From the NCBI GenBank assembly GCA_016875535.1, contig VGPF01000009.1, positions 1-55,820 on the forward strand: a DNA stretch of 55,820 bases. Direction: 5' to 3'. A model generated the notes under the pieces. The model was not told the DNA's origin and made no database searches. It saw nothing but the letters and a program-made list of their open reading frames with translations. Position numbers and translations under genes: made by a program. Every line of letters begins with the position of its first letter. Position 1 is the first letter of the stretch. The DNA comes from Chloroflexota bacterium (lineage in GTDB: Bacteria; Chloroflexota; Dehalococcoidia; SHYB01). This document shows positions 8,242 to 17,838 of the stretch, piece after piece.

Positions 8242-8404
8242 CTGCTCCTCCTTCCTACCTTTCTGCGTTCCTCTGTTCCCTCCTCATCTCTGTGCCCTCT
8301 GTGCTCTCGGTGGTAGACCCTCTTGTCCTCTCCCCACTTGACGTTAGTACTTACTATGGAAGTAGAGGAACGTATGGCGATACACCCTCAGCCTATGCCA
8401 CAGA

Positions 8405-8699
8405 GTTCTGCAGAGCGGCCCCGTTGCGGGACGCCGCGCCGAATGGTACCCGGCGCTCAGCCCCCGCATCGCACTCGCACCTGGCCTAGGCCCACGCGAC
8501 AAAGGAAGATCGTACGATCTGTCCGTCCTGGACGACTCATACGCGGGCGTGACCGGCTGACCCATGTCGCCGAGGGCACTGTGGGGAAGTCGCGAGACCG
8601 CTATCGCGATGCCCTGTCCCGGCCTTCCGGGAACGTTAGACGCCCGCACCTTTGCTGGACGCGTCCACCCATGGCACACCGTCGGGCCCTCTGCAGAAC
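8405..8699. other. 295-nt element with paired ends and inner hairpins
   Basis: GTTCTGCAGAG (8405-8415) is the perfect inverse of CTCTGCAGAAC (8689-8699). With one bulged base the pairing continues as GGCCC (8417-8421) with GGGCC. Inside are TCGCGA...TCGCGA (8590-8595/8604-8609) enclosed by GGGCA...TGCCC (8574-8578/8610-8614), a TCCCGG-CCTT-CCGGGA hairpin (8617-8632) and a 14-bp palindrome (8507-8520). No convincing protein is encoded. It could be a structured RNA, or a small non-autonomous mobile element, though no target duplication is seen. This explains most of the gene-free gap 8242-8809. Confidence 0.45.
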
Positions 8700-8809
8700 A
8701 AATTTCCCCACCAAAGACACCCTCGGAAAGGAGTCATCCAAAAGAGCCGCCACGCCGAGCGCGCATCAATACCTCCCAAGGCTTGTGTAGAATATCGCCG
8801 GAGAGAAAG

Positions 8810-9931
8810 ATGGCGGCACGGCGCGCGGCGTTCATTTATGACCACCAGGTTTCGACGCATGTGCTCCGCACGGACCACCCGATGCGGCCCACGCGCCTGA
8901 GGCTGGTCTACGAGCTGCTGGATGCCTACGGCGCCTTCCGGCGATCGGCGTTGGTTGCGCCGCGGCCGGCGATGGTGGAAGAGCTGACGTGGTTCCATGA
9001 TCGGGACTATGTGGACGCCGTCGCCTCCATCAGCCGGGGGGAATCGGAGTATGCCCCGGAGCGGTACCACTTCAGCGCCCAGGGGGATAATCCGCCCTAC
9101 GAAGGGATGTATGAGGCCTCGGCGCTCTCCACCGGAGGCTCGCTCGTGGCGGCGGAGCTTGTGGCTGAGGGCCGCGCCGATGTGGCCTTCAACGTCTCCG
9201 GCGGGCTGCACCACGCGATGAAGGGCTACGCCTCCGGCTTCTGCATCTTCAACGACCCGGTGATCGCCATCGAGTTCCTCCGGCGACGGGGCCTCCGCTG
9301 CGCCTACATTGACATAGATTGCCACCACGGCGACGGTGTCCAGGCGGCCTACTACGCCACGAACGAGGTGCTGACGATCTCGCTCCACGAATCGGGGAGG
9401 TTCCTTTTTCCGGGGACGGGCGACGTGGAGGAGATGGGCGCAGGCAAGGGGAAGGGCTACTCGGTGAATGTGCCCCTGGGGCCGTACACGGACGATGCGA
9501 CGCATACGTGGGCCTTCGAGCAGGTGGTCCCGCCGATCCTGGCATCGTTCAAGCCCGATGTGCTCGTGACGCAGCTGGGGATGGACACGCACTTCAACGA
9601 CCCGCTGACCCACGGCGGCATGACGGTGGAGGGACACGGGCAGATCGTGAAGCGCCTGGGGGAATTGACCAAGAAGTGGGTCGCGCTCGGCGGCGGAGGC
9701 TATGACCTGGAGGCGGTGGCGCGCGGCTGGGCGAACGATTACGGCATCATGGCGAACATGGAGCTTCCGGACGCTATCCCCGCGACCTTTCGGGAGAAGT
9801 ACGGCATCGCGAAGCTGAGGGACGGCGGCGCGCCCCTGGATGCAGAGACGCGGCGGCGGGCGCGGGCCTTTGCCGAGGCGACGGTGGAGAAGGTGCGCCG
9901 GCTGGTCTTCCCGGTCCACGGGATCGGCTAG
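8810..9931 (+). CDS. AcuC/histone-deacetylase-family hydrolase
   Basis: A 373-residue member of the class I/II histone-deacetylase superfamily. It starts with HPMRPTRL and has the tandem active-site histidines H134-H135 (GGLHHAMKGYASGFCIFND). It also has the zinc ligands D170 and H172 (DIDCHHGDG) and D259 (GMDTHFNDP), and a late GGGGYDL loop. All catalytic positions are present. Bacterial AcuC proteins deacetylate acetyl-lysine, for example on acetyl-CoA synthetase, so a role in acetate metabolism is plausible alongside the glyoxylate shunt later in the window. ATG 8810 follows GGAGA. Upstream in-frame codons run into the structured element and are rejected. Confidence 0.9.
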   Translation: MAARRAAFIYDHQVSTHVLRTDHPMRPTRLRLVYELLDAYGAFRRSALVAPRPAMVEELTWFHDRDYVDAVASISRGESEYAPERYHFSAQGDNPPYEGMYEASALSTGGSLVAAELVAEGRADVAFNVSGGLHHAMKGYASGFCIFNDPVIAIEFLRRRGLRCAYIDIDCHHGDGVQAAYYATNEVLTISLHESGRFLFPGTGDVEEMGAGKGKGYSVNVPLGPYTDDATHTWAFEQVVPPILASFKPDVLVTQLGMDTHFNDPLTHGGMTVEGHGQIVKRLGELTKKWVALGGGGYDLEAVARGWANDYGIMANMELPDAIPATFREKYGIAKLRDGGAPLDAETRRRARAFAEATVEKVRRLVFPVHGIG

Positions 9932-9940
9932 GCGGCGCGG

Positions 9941-10879
9941 CTATTCCACAGGGGCGATGGCGTCTATCGCCTTCAGGTCTTCGGGCGTAAGCCTCCAGGT
10001 GAGGCCTTTGGCGTTCTCCACCACCTGCTCGGGACTCGAAGCGCCGCAGATGATGGTGCTGACTGCGGGGTTGCTGGCAAGCCAGGCGATGGCAAGCTCG
10101 CCGACGGTGTGGCCGCGCTCCTTGGCGAACTTTTCCAGAGCGGCCACCTTTGCGAAGTTGGCGTCCGTGAGGGACCTGCGGAAGTTGGCGGCCTTATCCA
10201 TGCGGCTCCCGGGAGGGATGGGCGCGCCCTGCTTGTACTTGCCGGTGAGCACCCCGGATTCCAGAGGGAAGTAGGGGATGAGGCCGATGCCGAAGTGCTT
10301 GCAGGCGGGGATCAGCTCTTTTTCCACGCCGCGCTTGAGGAGGTTGTAGTAGTTCTGGGCTGAGACGAAGCGGTTGAGGCGGTTGGTTCGGGCTGTCCAT
10401 TCGGCCTCCGTCGCGAACCAGCCGGTGTAGTTGCAGCTGCCGATGTAGCGCACTTTGCCCTGGCGGATGACGTCGTCCAGGGAGCGGAGGGTTTCCTCCA
10501 GGGGCGTGACCATGTCCGGGATGTGGAGCTGGTAGAGGTCTATGTAATCGGTCTGGAGGCGCTTGAGGCTGGCCTCCACGGATTCCATGATGTGCTTGCG
10601 GGAGGCATCCGCCATGTTGCCGCCGCCGATGGGGACGGAGCCGAACTTGGTGGCGAGGATGACCTTATCGCGCTTGCCTTTGATAGCCCTGCCGATGAAT
10701 TGCTCGGAGAGGGTGTTGCTGTAGATGACGGCGGTGTCTATGAAGGTGGCGCCGATGTCTATGGACTGATCCAGGACGCGGGTGGACTGGGATTCATCGC
10801 TCCTGGAGCCGAAGTTGTTAGTGCCGAGGCCGAGGATGGGGACTCTGAGGCCTGAGGTTCCGAGTCGGCGCTGTTCCAT
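9941..10879 (-). CDS. Aldo/keto reductase
   Basis: A 312-residue NAD(P)H-dependent TIM-barrel oxidoreductase. The catalytic tetrad is complete: D48 and Y53 (FIDTAVIYSNTLSE), K78 (ILATKFG) and H119 (LYQLHIPD). The C-terminal part holds the cofactor-binding IICGASSPEQVVENA pattern. Substrate unknown. ATG 10879 has AAGGAG nine bases upstream. It converges on the AcuC gene, ten bases away stop to stop. Confidence 0.93.
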   Translation of the reverse strand: MEQRRLGTSGLRVPILGLGTNNFGSRSDESQSTRVLDQSIDIGATFIDTAVIYSNTLSEQFIGRAIKGKRDKVILATKFGSVPIGGGNMADASRKHIMESVEASLKRLQTDYIDLYQLHIPDMVTPLEETLRSLDDVIRQGKVRYIGSCNYTGWFATEAEWTARTNRLNRFVSAQNYYNLLKRGVEKELIPACKHFGIGLIPYFPLESGVLTGKYKQGAPIPPGSRMDKAANFRRSLTDANFAKVAALEKFAKERGHTVGELAIAWLASNPAVSTIICGASSPEQVVENAKGLTWRLTPEDLKAIDAIAPVE

Positions 10880-11028
10880 GAGGCGGCTCCTTTGGCGCGT
10901 GGTGAGGCGGCAGACATGATAGCAGAGGCAGGAAGGGAAGCTCTCTCCCGAGGAGAGCCTTGAAAAGGAGGACTAGGAGGGCTCCCGGAAACTCTGGGGT
11001 CCTCCATAGGGTGAGAGTGGTGCCGTGG

Positions 11029-11523
11029 TTAGGCCTTAGGGAGACGAGCGAGGGCGGAGAGCATCGTTTGACTGGAGGGGATGTCCCACTGGGTGCGGCA
11101 GCGGTAGATGAATCGGATGAGGCCTTGCCTGTCTATCAGGATGGCGGCGGGACGGGCCAGGTGGAAGGAGTCGTACGAGAGGAGGACATGGAGGCCATAG
11201 GCCTTAATAACGGCGCGGTCAGGGTCGGAGAGCCAATCGAAGGGGAGGGGATTTGCGTCGGTCCAGTGGCGCAGGGAATCGGGTTTCTGGGCGGCGATGG
11301 CGAAGACGGCCACATCCGCGGCGGCGTACCTGGGGAAGTCTTGGCGCAACTGCGCCAGCCAGCGGCGGCAGTTGGGTCAGAGGGTGCCGCGGAGGAAGAC
11401 GAGCAAGAGGGCGGAGCGCTTGAGCGTTTCCGCCAGAATCACGGTCCTGCCGGAGGCAGCGGTGAGAGAGAAATCGGGTGCGGGGTCGCCTTCGCGCAGG
11501 GTGGCGGTGCGGTCGCGGGACAA
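11029..11523 (-). CDS. Redoxin (AhpC/TSA-like) selenoprotein, UPNC active site
   Basis: Read from TTG 11523 and decoding the TGA at 11379-11377, the frame gives 164 residues of a thioredoxin-fold peroxiredoxin-like protein. It has an N-terminal EGDPAPDFSLTAASGR, LLLVFLRGTL, then U49-P-N-C52, RRWLAQLRQDFP, and later DPDRAVIKAYG and PAAILIDRQG. The TGA sits exactly where this family has the first Cys of CxxC, so selenocysteine is the simplest reading. A long stem-loop follows at once. A conventional caller would report only 11029-11349, losing the active site. The start is uncertain: TTG 11523 lies 12 bases after the upstream stop and has only a weak GGCGGGG site, suggesting coupling. Likely role: thiol/selenol peroxidase or disulfide reductase. 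Confidence 0.82.
11347..11374 (-). promoter_or_regulatory. Candidate SECIS of the redoxin selenoprotein
   Basis: On the minus strand CAACTGC (11374-11368) pairs with GCAGTTG (11353-11347). Past one bulged C, GCC pairs with GGC, leaving the apical loop GCTGGCT with its G residues. The loop starts 13 bases after the TGA, somewhat close but comparable to known bacterial SECIS stems. Confidence 0.6.
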
Positions 11524-11535
11524 AGGGCCCCGCCG

Positions 11536-11820
11536 CTAGACGGACTTGGGGGCGCGCTGGGATGTGACGAGAATGGCATGGGCCTGATCGCCGACACCTT
11601 CCGCGATGCAGTCCATGAGGGTTGCGAAGATGCCGCGAGAGAGAAGCATCAGGCCTTCTTTGTCCTGAGGATTCGTGCGCAGGAGGTCTTCGCGGCGCTG
11701 GGAGAGGGACTGGAGGCGCTCCAGGAAGTGCTGCTGGCGCTGGCTGAGGCCTGCGCGGCTCGTGGAGGCAGGCTCCAGGGCGATGAGCCGAGGCTGTTCA
11801 ATCTGTTCGGAGGGCGCCAT
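11536..11820 (-). CDS. Small helical protein of unknown function
   Basis: A 94-residue, probably all-helical soluble protein with a glutamine/arginine-rich middle (QRQQHFLERLQSLSQRREDLL) that could form a short coiled coil. I recognise no family. ATG 11820 has GAGGAGG at optimal distance, and a TATAAT-like -10 lies upstream. The stop is 12 bases before the start of the redoxin selenoprotein, so the two are very likely co-transcribed and may act together. Confidence 0.65.
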   Translation of the reverse strand: MAPSEQIEQPRLIALEPASTSRAGLSQRQQHFLERLQSLSQRREDLLRTNPQDKEGLMLLSRGIFATLMDCIAEGVGDQAHAILVTSQRAPKSV

Positions 11821-11854
11821 GGGAATCCTCCTCTATCAGCGGGCTATCACTGTC

Positions 11855-11860
11855 ATTATA
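11855..11860 (-). promoter_or_regulatory. -10 box (TATAAT) before the small gene and redoxin
   Basis: On the minus strand TATAAT occurs 35 bases before ATG 11820, inside an A/T-rich patch. No convincing -35 hexamer is seen. Confidence 0.45.
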
Positions 11861-11944
11861 TACAGCGTTCGCGAGATTTTACCACATGGATGAATCACGG
11901 TTCATGAATTGAGTTGCAGCGGCCTCTCCCGGGCGGACGGCGCT

Positions 11945-12037
11945 CTCCGGTGCGGCACAGGGAGTCGTGGAAACGATAGGGCGCATCCCTATCAACCAGG
12001 ATGCAAACACTTCCGCCTGACCTATCGGCTCAGGCGG
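11945..12037. repeat. Hairpin-rich spacer with a dispersed-repeat core
   Basis: CTCCGGTGCGGCACA (11945-11959), followed by GGGAGTC, recurs at 55684-55698. Two perfect hairpins follow: GATAGGG/CCCTATC (11975-11993) and CCGCCTGA/TCAGGCGG (12013-12037). The latter lies 43 bases beyond the dnaK stop and may act as a weak terminator. The remainder of the 259-base gap 11821-12079 shows nothing else. Confidence 0.45.
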
Positions 12038-12079
12038 ACTGGGCCGAGGAAATGTCCCGGCGAGGGAGTTCACACTACG

Positions 12080-14014
<1,935 letters not shown>

Positions 14015-14056
14015 GACGGGGCTCCTTGCTGGAGTGGGTTCCTGGGATTGACGCGT

Positions 14057-14503
14057 CTATGCGTTGACGCGAACGTGGACGGTGGTGGGCGGGCCGCGAC
14101 GAGCGGCGGTGGTGAAGGAGGGAGGCGCGGCCCTCTCCTGCTCGGCCTCTTTTTCGCCGACGACCTCGACGCCGAGGAGGGAGAGGACATCGTCAATGCC
14201 CTTGAGGGCATGCTGTTTGGCCTGGCCTTCGCCGGACTCCGCGGCAAGGCGCGCACGGAGGTTCAGCAGTTTGTTGGTGATAGCCAGAGCCAGTTCGACG
14301 CCTGCGAGGTTCAACTCCAAATCTTCCACGAGGTATTTGATAAGGCGCAGGCGGGCGATATCTTCCTCCGAGTAAAGGCGAAGCGTGCCCATGCGAGGCG
14401 GCTCGATAAATCCGGCGCGCTCATACTTGCGGAGGGTCTGCGGGTGCAGCTCCAGCAACTGGGCGGCAACACTGATGATGTAGAGGCCTTGCGCTTTTCT
14501 CAT
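14057..14503 (-). CDS. hspR: HspR-type MerR-family heat-shock repressor
   Basis: A 148-residue protein with a winged-helix MerR domain: YIISVAAQLLELHPQTLRKYERAGFIEPPR, then TLRLYSEEDIARLRLIKYL. This is the HspR arrangement, followed by a coiled coil (LVEDLELNLAGVELAL...) and a low-complexity tail. HspR represses dnaK operons and uses DnaK as co-repressor. ATG 14503 starts at the conserved region and has GGAGG upstream. A longer start at 14545 would lie across the promoter. Here hspR precedes dnaK, the reverse of the actinobacterial order. Confidence 0.88.
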   Translation of the reverse strand: MRKAQGLYIISVAAQLLELHPQTLRKYERAGFIEPPRMGTLRLYSEEDIARLRLIKYLVEDLELNLAGVELALAITNKLLNLRARLAAESGEGQAKQHALKGIDDVLSLLGVEVVGEKEAEQERAAPPSFTTAARRGPPTTVHVRVNA

Positions 14504-14544
14504 CGTGCCCTTGCCTCCGTGTGAGTCGTTTGGAGACACACCCA

Positions 14545-14573
14545 TTTATAGCACCATGTCACGGGAATGTCAA
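14545..14573 (-). promoter_or_regulatory. Near-consensus sigma70 promoter of hspR-dnaK
   Basis: On the minus strand TTGACA (14573-14568), exactly 17 bases, then TATAAA (14550-14545). It ends 42 bases before the hspR ATG. The -10 overlaps one arm of the inverted repeat at 14548-14557, so a protein bound there would block RNA polymerase. Confidence 0.75.
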
Positions 14574-14610
14574 CGGAACGGGATAGGGGGAATGCACCTT
14601 ATGGTGCTAT
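14548..14610. promoter_or_regulatory. Paired operator arms between hspR-dnaK and hsp20
   Basis: ATAGCACCAT (14548-14557) and its exact inverse ATGGTGCTAT (14601-14610) are 53 bp apart centre to centre, about five helical turns. One arm covers the hspR-dnaK -10. The other lies just before the -35 of hsp20. Neither a canonical HAIR (CTTGAGT-N7-ACTCAAG) nor a CIRCE element is present, so this may be this lineage's HspR operator. Confidence 0.5.
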
Positions 14611-14615
14611 GTCTA

Positions 14616-14644
14616 TTGACATGAGAGATATCAATTCTTCTACT
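14616..14644 (+). promoter_or_regulatory. Promoter of hsp20
   Basis: TTGACA (14616-14621), a 17-base spacer and TCTACT (14639-14644, four of six consensus bases) lie 53 bases upstream of ATG 14697. Confidence 0.5.
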
Positions 14645-14696
14645 GCGTAACGAATCATCGGCCGCAGGCCCGAAGGATATCAGAAGGAGACTAGCG

Positions 14697-15158
14697 ATGA
14701 TCTTGCAGATGCGGCATCCGTTCATGGAGTTGGAGTCCATACGACAGGCGATGGACCGGGTGTTTGAGGACCCGTTCAGGTTCTCAAGGAGTGTGGCGGC
14801 CAGCGCGCGCTCCACAGGCGTGGACATGTATGAGACGCCTGAGGAGCTTGTGGTGCGGGCGGAGTTGCCGGGCGTGAAGCCGAGCGACGCCGAGATCACG
14901 ATCGAGCGCGGGCGGCTGACGATCCGGGCGAAGCGGCAGGAAGACGAGGAGGCGGAGAGGAAGGCCGTCCGTTGGTTCTATCGCGACCTGTGGACGGTCG
15001 ATTATGCGGCGACGGTGATGCTGCCCGATTCCCTAGTGGTAGACCAGGCGAAGGCTACGTATGAGAACGGCATCCTGACGCTGAGGATCCCGAAGGCGGA
15101 AGGGGCGAAGCCGAAGCAGATTAAGATTTCGGTGAGCGGCAAGCCGGCAGGGAAATAG
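14697..15158 (+). CDS. Small heat-shock protein Hsp20
   Basis: A 153-residue alpha-crystallin-type chaperone. Residues about 44-140 carry the domain: VDMYETPEELVVRAELPGVKPSDAEI, LTIRAKRQ, and the late ATYENGILTLRIPKAEG with the G-I-L motif. The C-terminal I-K-I-S motif resembles the I-x-I oligomerisation anchor. It holds unfolding proteins for refolding by DnaK. ATG 14697 has AGAAGGAG eight bases upstream. Divergent from hspR-dnaK across a shared control region. Confidence 0.93.
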   Translation: MILQMRHPFMELESIRQAMDRVFEDPFRFSRSVAASARSTGVDMYETPEELVVRAELPGVKPSDAEITIERGRLTIRAKRQEDEEAERKAVRWFYRDLWTVDYAATVMLPDSLVVDQAKATYENGILTLRIPKAEGAKPKQIKISVSGKPAGK

Positions 15159-15335
15159 CCCGGGCCGCCGAGAGGTATTGACAAGCTGTGGAGGCTCATG
15201 TACGATTTTGAGCAAGTTTTGAAAAAGTTCAGAACATACCACTTCCAAGGAGAAGCTCCCGGAAGGCGAATCGGCATCCAAAGAAAGACTACTGGGATGG
15301 AGCCGAGTGAGAGAAGCCCAGTCGGGAGGAACGAG

Positions 15336-15518
15336 ATGTTGTACTTGAAGAGCTGCAAGAAGTGCGGGGGCGATATGTATCAAGAGAAGGATACATACGG
15401 CCATTTCCGCCAGTGCCTGCAGTGCGGACTGGTGCAGGACTTGGATGCGAAGCCTGCGCTTCCCGTGCAGAAGCCTGCCGCGAAGGCAGTCGGCGCTCCC
15501 AAAATCGCCGTTGCATAA
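15336..15518 (+). CDS. Small zinc-ribbon protein
   Basis: A 60-residue protein with two CxxC knuckles (CKKCGGDMY and CLQCGLV) 19 residues apart, the geometry of a zinc ribbon, then an Ala/Pro-rich tail. Function unknown; such ribbons often bind nucleic acid or partner proteins. ATG 15336 has GGGAGGA seven bases upstream. A longer frame from 15198 has no comparable site and no conserved character. A strong terminator follows at 15577. Confidence 0.7.
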   Translation: MLYLKSCKKCGGDMYQEKDTYGHFRQCLQCGLVQDLDAKPALPVQKPAAKAVGAPKIAVA

Positions 15519-15576
15519 GGATGTCGGTTATCGTGGCGTATCGGCGCTGAACTAGCGCGTCGCTATCGCACGGAAT

Positions 15577-15612
15577 AAAAAGAAGGCCCGCCGTACGGCG
15601 GGCCTTCTTTTT
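15577..15612. terminator. Strong bidirectional terminator
   Basis: A 17-bp perfect stem, centred on CCGTACGG, with A run on the left and T run on the right. It serves both the zinc-ribbon gene (+) and the sulfite-oxidase-like gene (-), whose stop is at 15631. Confidence 0.93.
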
Positions 15613-15630
15613 GCCTTTCAAAGGGCGCTG

Positions 15631-16197
15631 CTAATCGGAGAAGCGCTCTTCCTTCCAGGGGTCGGCGTCATTGTGATAGCCGTTGACCTCCCAGAAGCCG
15701 GGGCGGTCATCGGCCATGAACTCTAGGCCGCGGAGCCACTTGGCGCTCTTCCAGGCGTAGCGGCTGGGGACGATGAGGCGCAGGGGCCAGCCGTGATCGG
15801 GCTCCAGGTTCTTCCCATCGTGCTTGTAGGCCAGGAGGACGTTGTCTTCCATGATGGCGCTGATGGGGAGATTGGTGGTGTAGCCGCCATCGCAGTAGGC
15901 CATGACGAACTTGGCGTCAGGCTTGGGGCGCACGGCCTTCAAGATCTCCTTCATGCTGACGCCCTCCCAGAGGTTATCCAGGCGGGACCAGCGGGTGACG
16001 CAGTGGAAATCGGCGGTGACGTGGACGCTGGGGAGCTTCATGAACTGGTCGTAGGTTAGCTCAATGGGGTTTTCGACGAGGCCCACGACGCGGAAGCTCC
16101 ACTTTTTGGGATCGAAACGCGGCGTGGCACCGTAGGTAAGAACGGGGAACTTCTGAGTGACATCCTGTCCGGGCGGGACTCGTTGCCGTTCGGCCAT
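15631..16197 (-). CDS. Sulfite-oxidase-like molybdopterin oxidoreductase
   Basis: A 188-residue cytoplasmic protein of the sulfite oxidase/MsrP fold. Key blocks are WSFRVVGLVENPIELTYDQF, DFHCVTRWSRLDNLWEGV with the molybdenum-ligating Cys66, YCDGGYTTNLP, and DHGWPLRLIVPSRYAWKSAKWL. It has no twin-arginine or Sec signal, and no heme or dimerisation domain, so it is the short stand-alone form. The substrate is unknown. ATG 16197 has GAGAGGAG upstream. Monocistronic. Confidence 0.88.
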   Translation of the reverse strand: MAERQRVPPGQDVTQKFPVLTYGATPRFDPKKWSFRVVGLVENPIELTYDQFMKLPSVHVTADFHCVTRWSRLDNLWEGVSMKEILKAVRPKPDAKFVMAYCDGGYTTNLPISAIMEDNVLLAYKHDGKNLEPDHGWPLRLIVPSRYAWKSAKWLRGLEFMADDRPGFWEVNGYHNDADPWKEERFSD

Positions 16198-16278
16198 GCA
16201 AGGTCTCCTCTCATATGCTTTCGAACGGTTGGATGGAACGGCCTATGCTAAAGGTGCCGGGAACTTCTTACAAGTCGC

Positions 16279-17001
16279 TTACGATTCATCCGGCCAGGCT
16301 TCAGGATCAATGAGGGGGACGAAGCCGCAGGGGCCGAGGGTCTCCGTGGTGACGCCATCGGCCGTTCTGGTGACGACGAGGAGGTCCTGGCCGTGGCGCG
16401 GGCCGACGGGGATAACCATGCGCCCGCCGACCTTGAGCTGGGCCACCAGGGAGTCCGGGATGCGCGGCGCGGCGGCGGTGACGATGATGGCGTCGTACGG
16501 GGCTTCTTCCAGGAGGCCGAGACCCTTGCCGGCCTGGCGGATGTGCACGTTCATGATGCCAAGGGCGTCCAGGGTTTTACGGGCCGATTCGATGAGGGCG
16601 GGATGCCGCTCCAGGGTGATGACTTCCTTGGCCAAGGAGGCGAGGACGGCGGCCTGGTAACCGCTCCCGGTGCCGAGCTCGAGGACGCGGTCGCGGCCTG
16701 TGAGCTTGAGGGCGGAGGTCATCATAGCGACGATGGTGGGTTGAGAGATCGTCTGGCCGCTGCCAATGGGGAGGGCCTGATCGGCATAGGCCATGTGGCG
16801 GACGCCGATAGGCATGAAGATTTCCCTGGGGAGGCGCTCCATGGCGGCGATGACGCGCTCGTCATTGATCTCGCGGCGGAGCTTGGCGAAGAGCTGGGAG
16901 CGTTGAGGAGATTCGCGGACTTTCAGAACATCGTCCAGACGGTCGGCATTGCCGTCTCCGGCTGTTTCAGGATTCTGATAGAGGAGAAGCCACTTGCCCA
17001 T
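16279..17001 (-). CDS. pcm: Protein-L-isoaspartate O-methyltransferase
   Basis: A 240-residue SAM-dependent methyltransferase that repairs isoaspartyl residues in ageing proteins. It shows RLPREIFMPIGVRHMAYADQALPIGSGQTISQP, the SAM-binding VLELGTGSGYQAAVLA and the Pcm-specific IIVTAAAPRIPDSL, ending with GGRMVIPVG. It carries about 40 extra N-terminal residues relative to short bacterial forms. ATG 17001 follows AAGGG and lies about 12 bases from a predicted transcription start. An extension to 17091 would include the promoter. Confidence 0.92.
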   Translation of the reverse strand: MGKWLLLYQNPETAGDGNADRLDDVLKVRESPQRSQLFAKLRREINDERVIAAMERLPREIFMPIGVRHMAYADQALPIGSGQTISQPTIVAMMTSALKLTGRDRVLELGTGSGYQAAVLASLAKEVITLERHPALIESARKTLDALGIMNVHIRQAGKGLGLLEEAPYDAIIVTAAAPRIPDSLVAQLKVGGRMVIPVGPRHGQDLLVVTRTADGVTTETLGPCGFVPLIDPEAWPDES

Positions 17002-17019
17002 GATGCGCCCTTGGGGCCA

Positions 17020-17025
17020 ACTATA
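17020..17025 (-). promoter_or_regulatory. -10 box (TATAGT) of pcm
   Basis: On the minus strand TATAGT lies 18 bases upstream of ATG 17001. No clear -35 was identified. Confidence 0.4.
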
Positions 17026-17144
17026 GCATAGGCAGAGCCTTCCGGAGCGGCTTAAAGGCACAGCCGTGGCCTGCCAAAAGCAAGCAACCATACCAGATTG
17101 GATTCCTGAATCAAATGTCCGAAGTGGAGGGGTTGTAGTATGCG

Positions 17145-17173
17145 TTGACTTTCACAATCCCTCCTGGTAGCCT
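17145..17173 (+). promoter_or_regulatory. Candidate promoter of the heme operon
   Basis: TTGACT (17145-17150), 17 bases, TAGCCT (17168-17173). Transcription would begin near 17180, 43 bases before the ATG chosen for the HTH gene. Confidence 0.45.
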
Positions 17174-17222
17174 GTACCGTGGCTTCGAAAAGGCAGACAA
17201 TTCACTAGATTTCCATAGATTT

Positions 17223-17837
17223 ATGCCCCGTCTGGCAGAAGAGAAGTGGCTTTCCCTAGGTGACGCTAAGAGCATCCTTGGCGTCAATGAGACGACGCTC
17301 CGCGGCTGGGCGGACGGCGGACGGGTACGCAGCTTCAGGACGCCGGGGGGCCATCGCCGCTTTTCCAAAGAGGATATCGAACAGCTGGTGTCCGAGGGGC
17401 AGCGCGCAAGTCCCGGCAGAGGCGCTGTCTCCCAAGAAGCGACGGTGGAGCGGATCCGCAGGCGGTTCCACCGGAACAAGGGGCAGACCTACGATTGGAC
17501 GGCCCACTTTGACGAAGAGACCAAGAACCGGATGCGGGTACTCGGCCGCTTATTGGTGAACCTGGCGACGGACTATGTGAGCCAGAAGCGGAAGAAGACG
17601 GAGCTGGCGGAAGAGGCGCGCTACATCGGACTGGAGTACGGGCGGCTGCTCTCTTCGGCGAAGGTCTCGCTGAAGGATGCGCTCTCCGCCTTTGTCTATT
17701 TCCGCAATTCGCTGCACGAGGCGATGACGAAGCAGCCTGCGACGAGCCAGAACATCGGCGAGATCCTGAGCGGCATCGCTTCCCTGGAGGACGCGGTGCT
17801 GCTGGCGATCTCCGAAGCGTACGAGAGGCGAGGCTAG
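17223..17837 (+). CDS. MerR-like/excisionase-type HTH protein leading the hem operon
   Basis: A 204-residue protein with an N-terminal MerR/excisionase helix-turn-helix (EEKWLSLGDAKSILGVNETTLRGWADGGRVRSFRTPGGHRRFSKEDIEQL). The HRRF wing is typical of the family. A helical C-terminal domain follows (about 80-204: FDEETKNRMRVLGRLLVNLATDYVS...). That half is unassigned and may sense a ligand. The ATG at 17223 is chosen because the earlier in-frame TTG at 17145 overlaps the -35 box. The stop is one base from the hemA GTG, so it is co-transcribed and may regulate tetrapyrrole synthesis. Confidence 0.78.
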   Translation: MPRLAEEKWLSLGDAKSILGVNETTLRGWADGGRVRSFRTPGGHRRFSKEDIEQLVSEGQRASPGRGAVSQEATVERIRRRFHRNKGQTYDWTAHFDEETKNRMRVLGRLLVNLATDYVSQKRKKTELAEEARYIGLEYGRLLSSAKVSLKDALSAFVYFRNSLHEAMTKQPATSQNIGEILSGIASLEDAVLLAISEAYERRG

Positions 17838-17838
17838 T

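Noticed and set aside
8430-8460. T-box-like GGTACC motif
   Set aside because: The conserved TGGNACCGCG context and specifier stem are missing, and the downstream gene is not an amino-acid gene.
8507-8520. 14-bp palindrome AGATCGTACGATCT as a regulator operator
   Set aside because: It lies inside the structured element, far from any promoter I could support. No regulator gene is adjacent.
8323-8790. Protein-coding frames on both strands in the 8.3-8.8 kb gap
   Set aside because: Arg/Pro-rich composition, no ribosome site and no recognisable motif. The region's inverted repeats explain it better as RNA or mobile DNA.
14545-14610. CIRCE or HAIR operator in the heat-shock spacer
   Set aside because: Arms contain AGCAC but do not match CIRCE (TTAGCACTC-N9) or HAIR in sequence or spacing.
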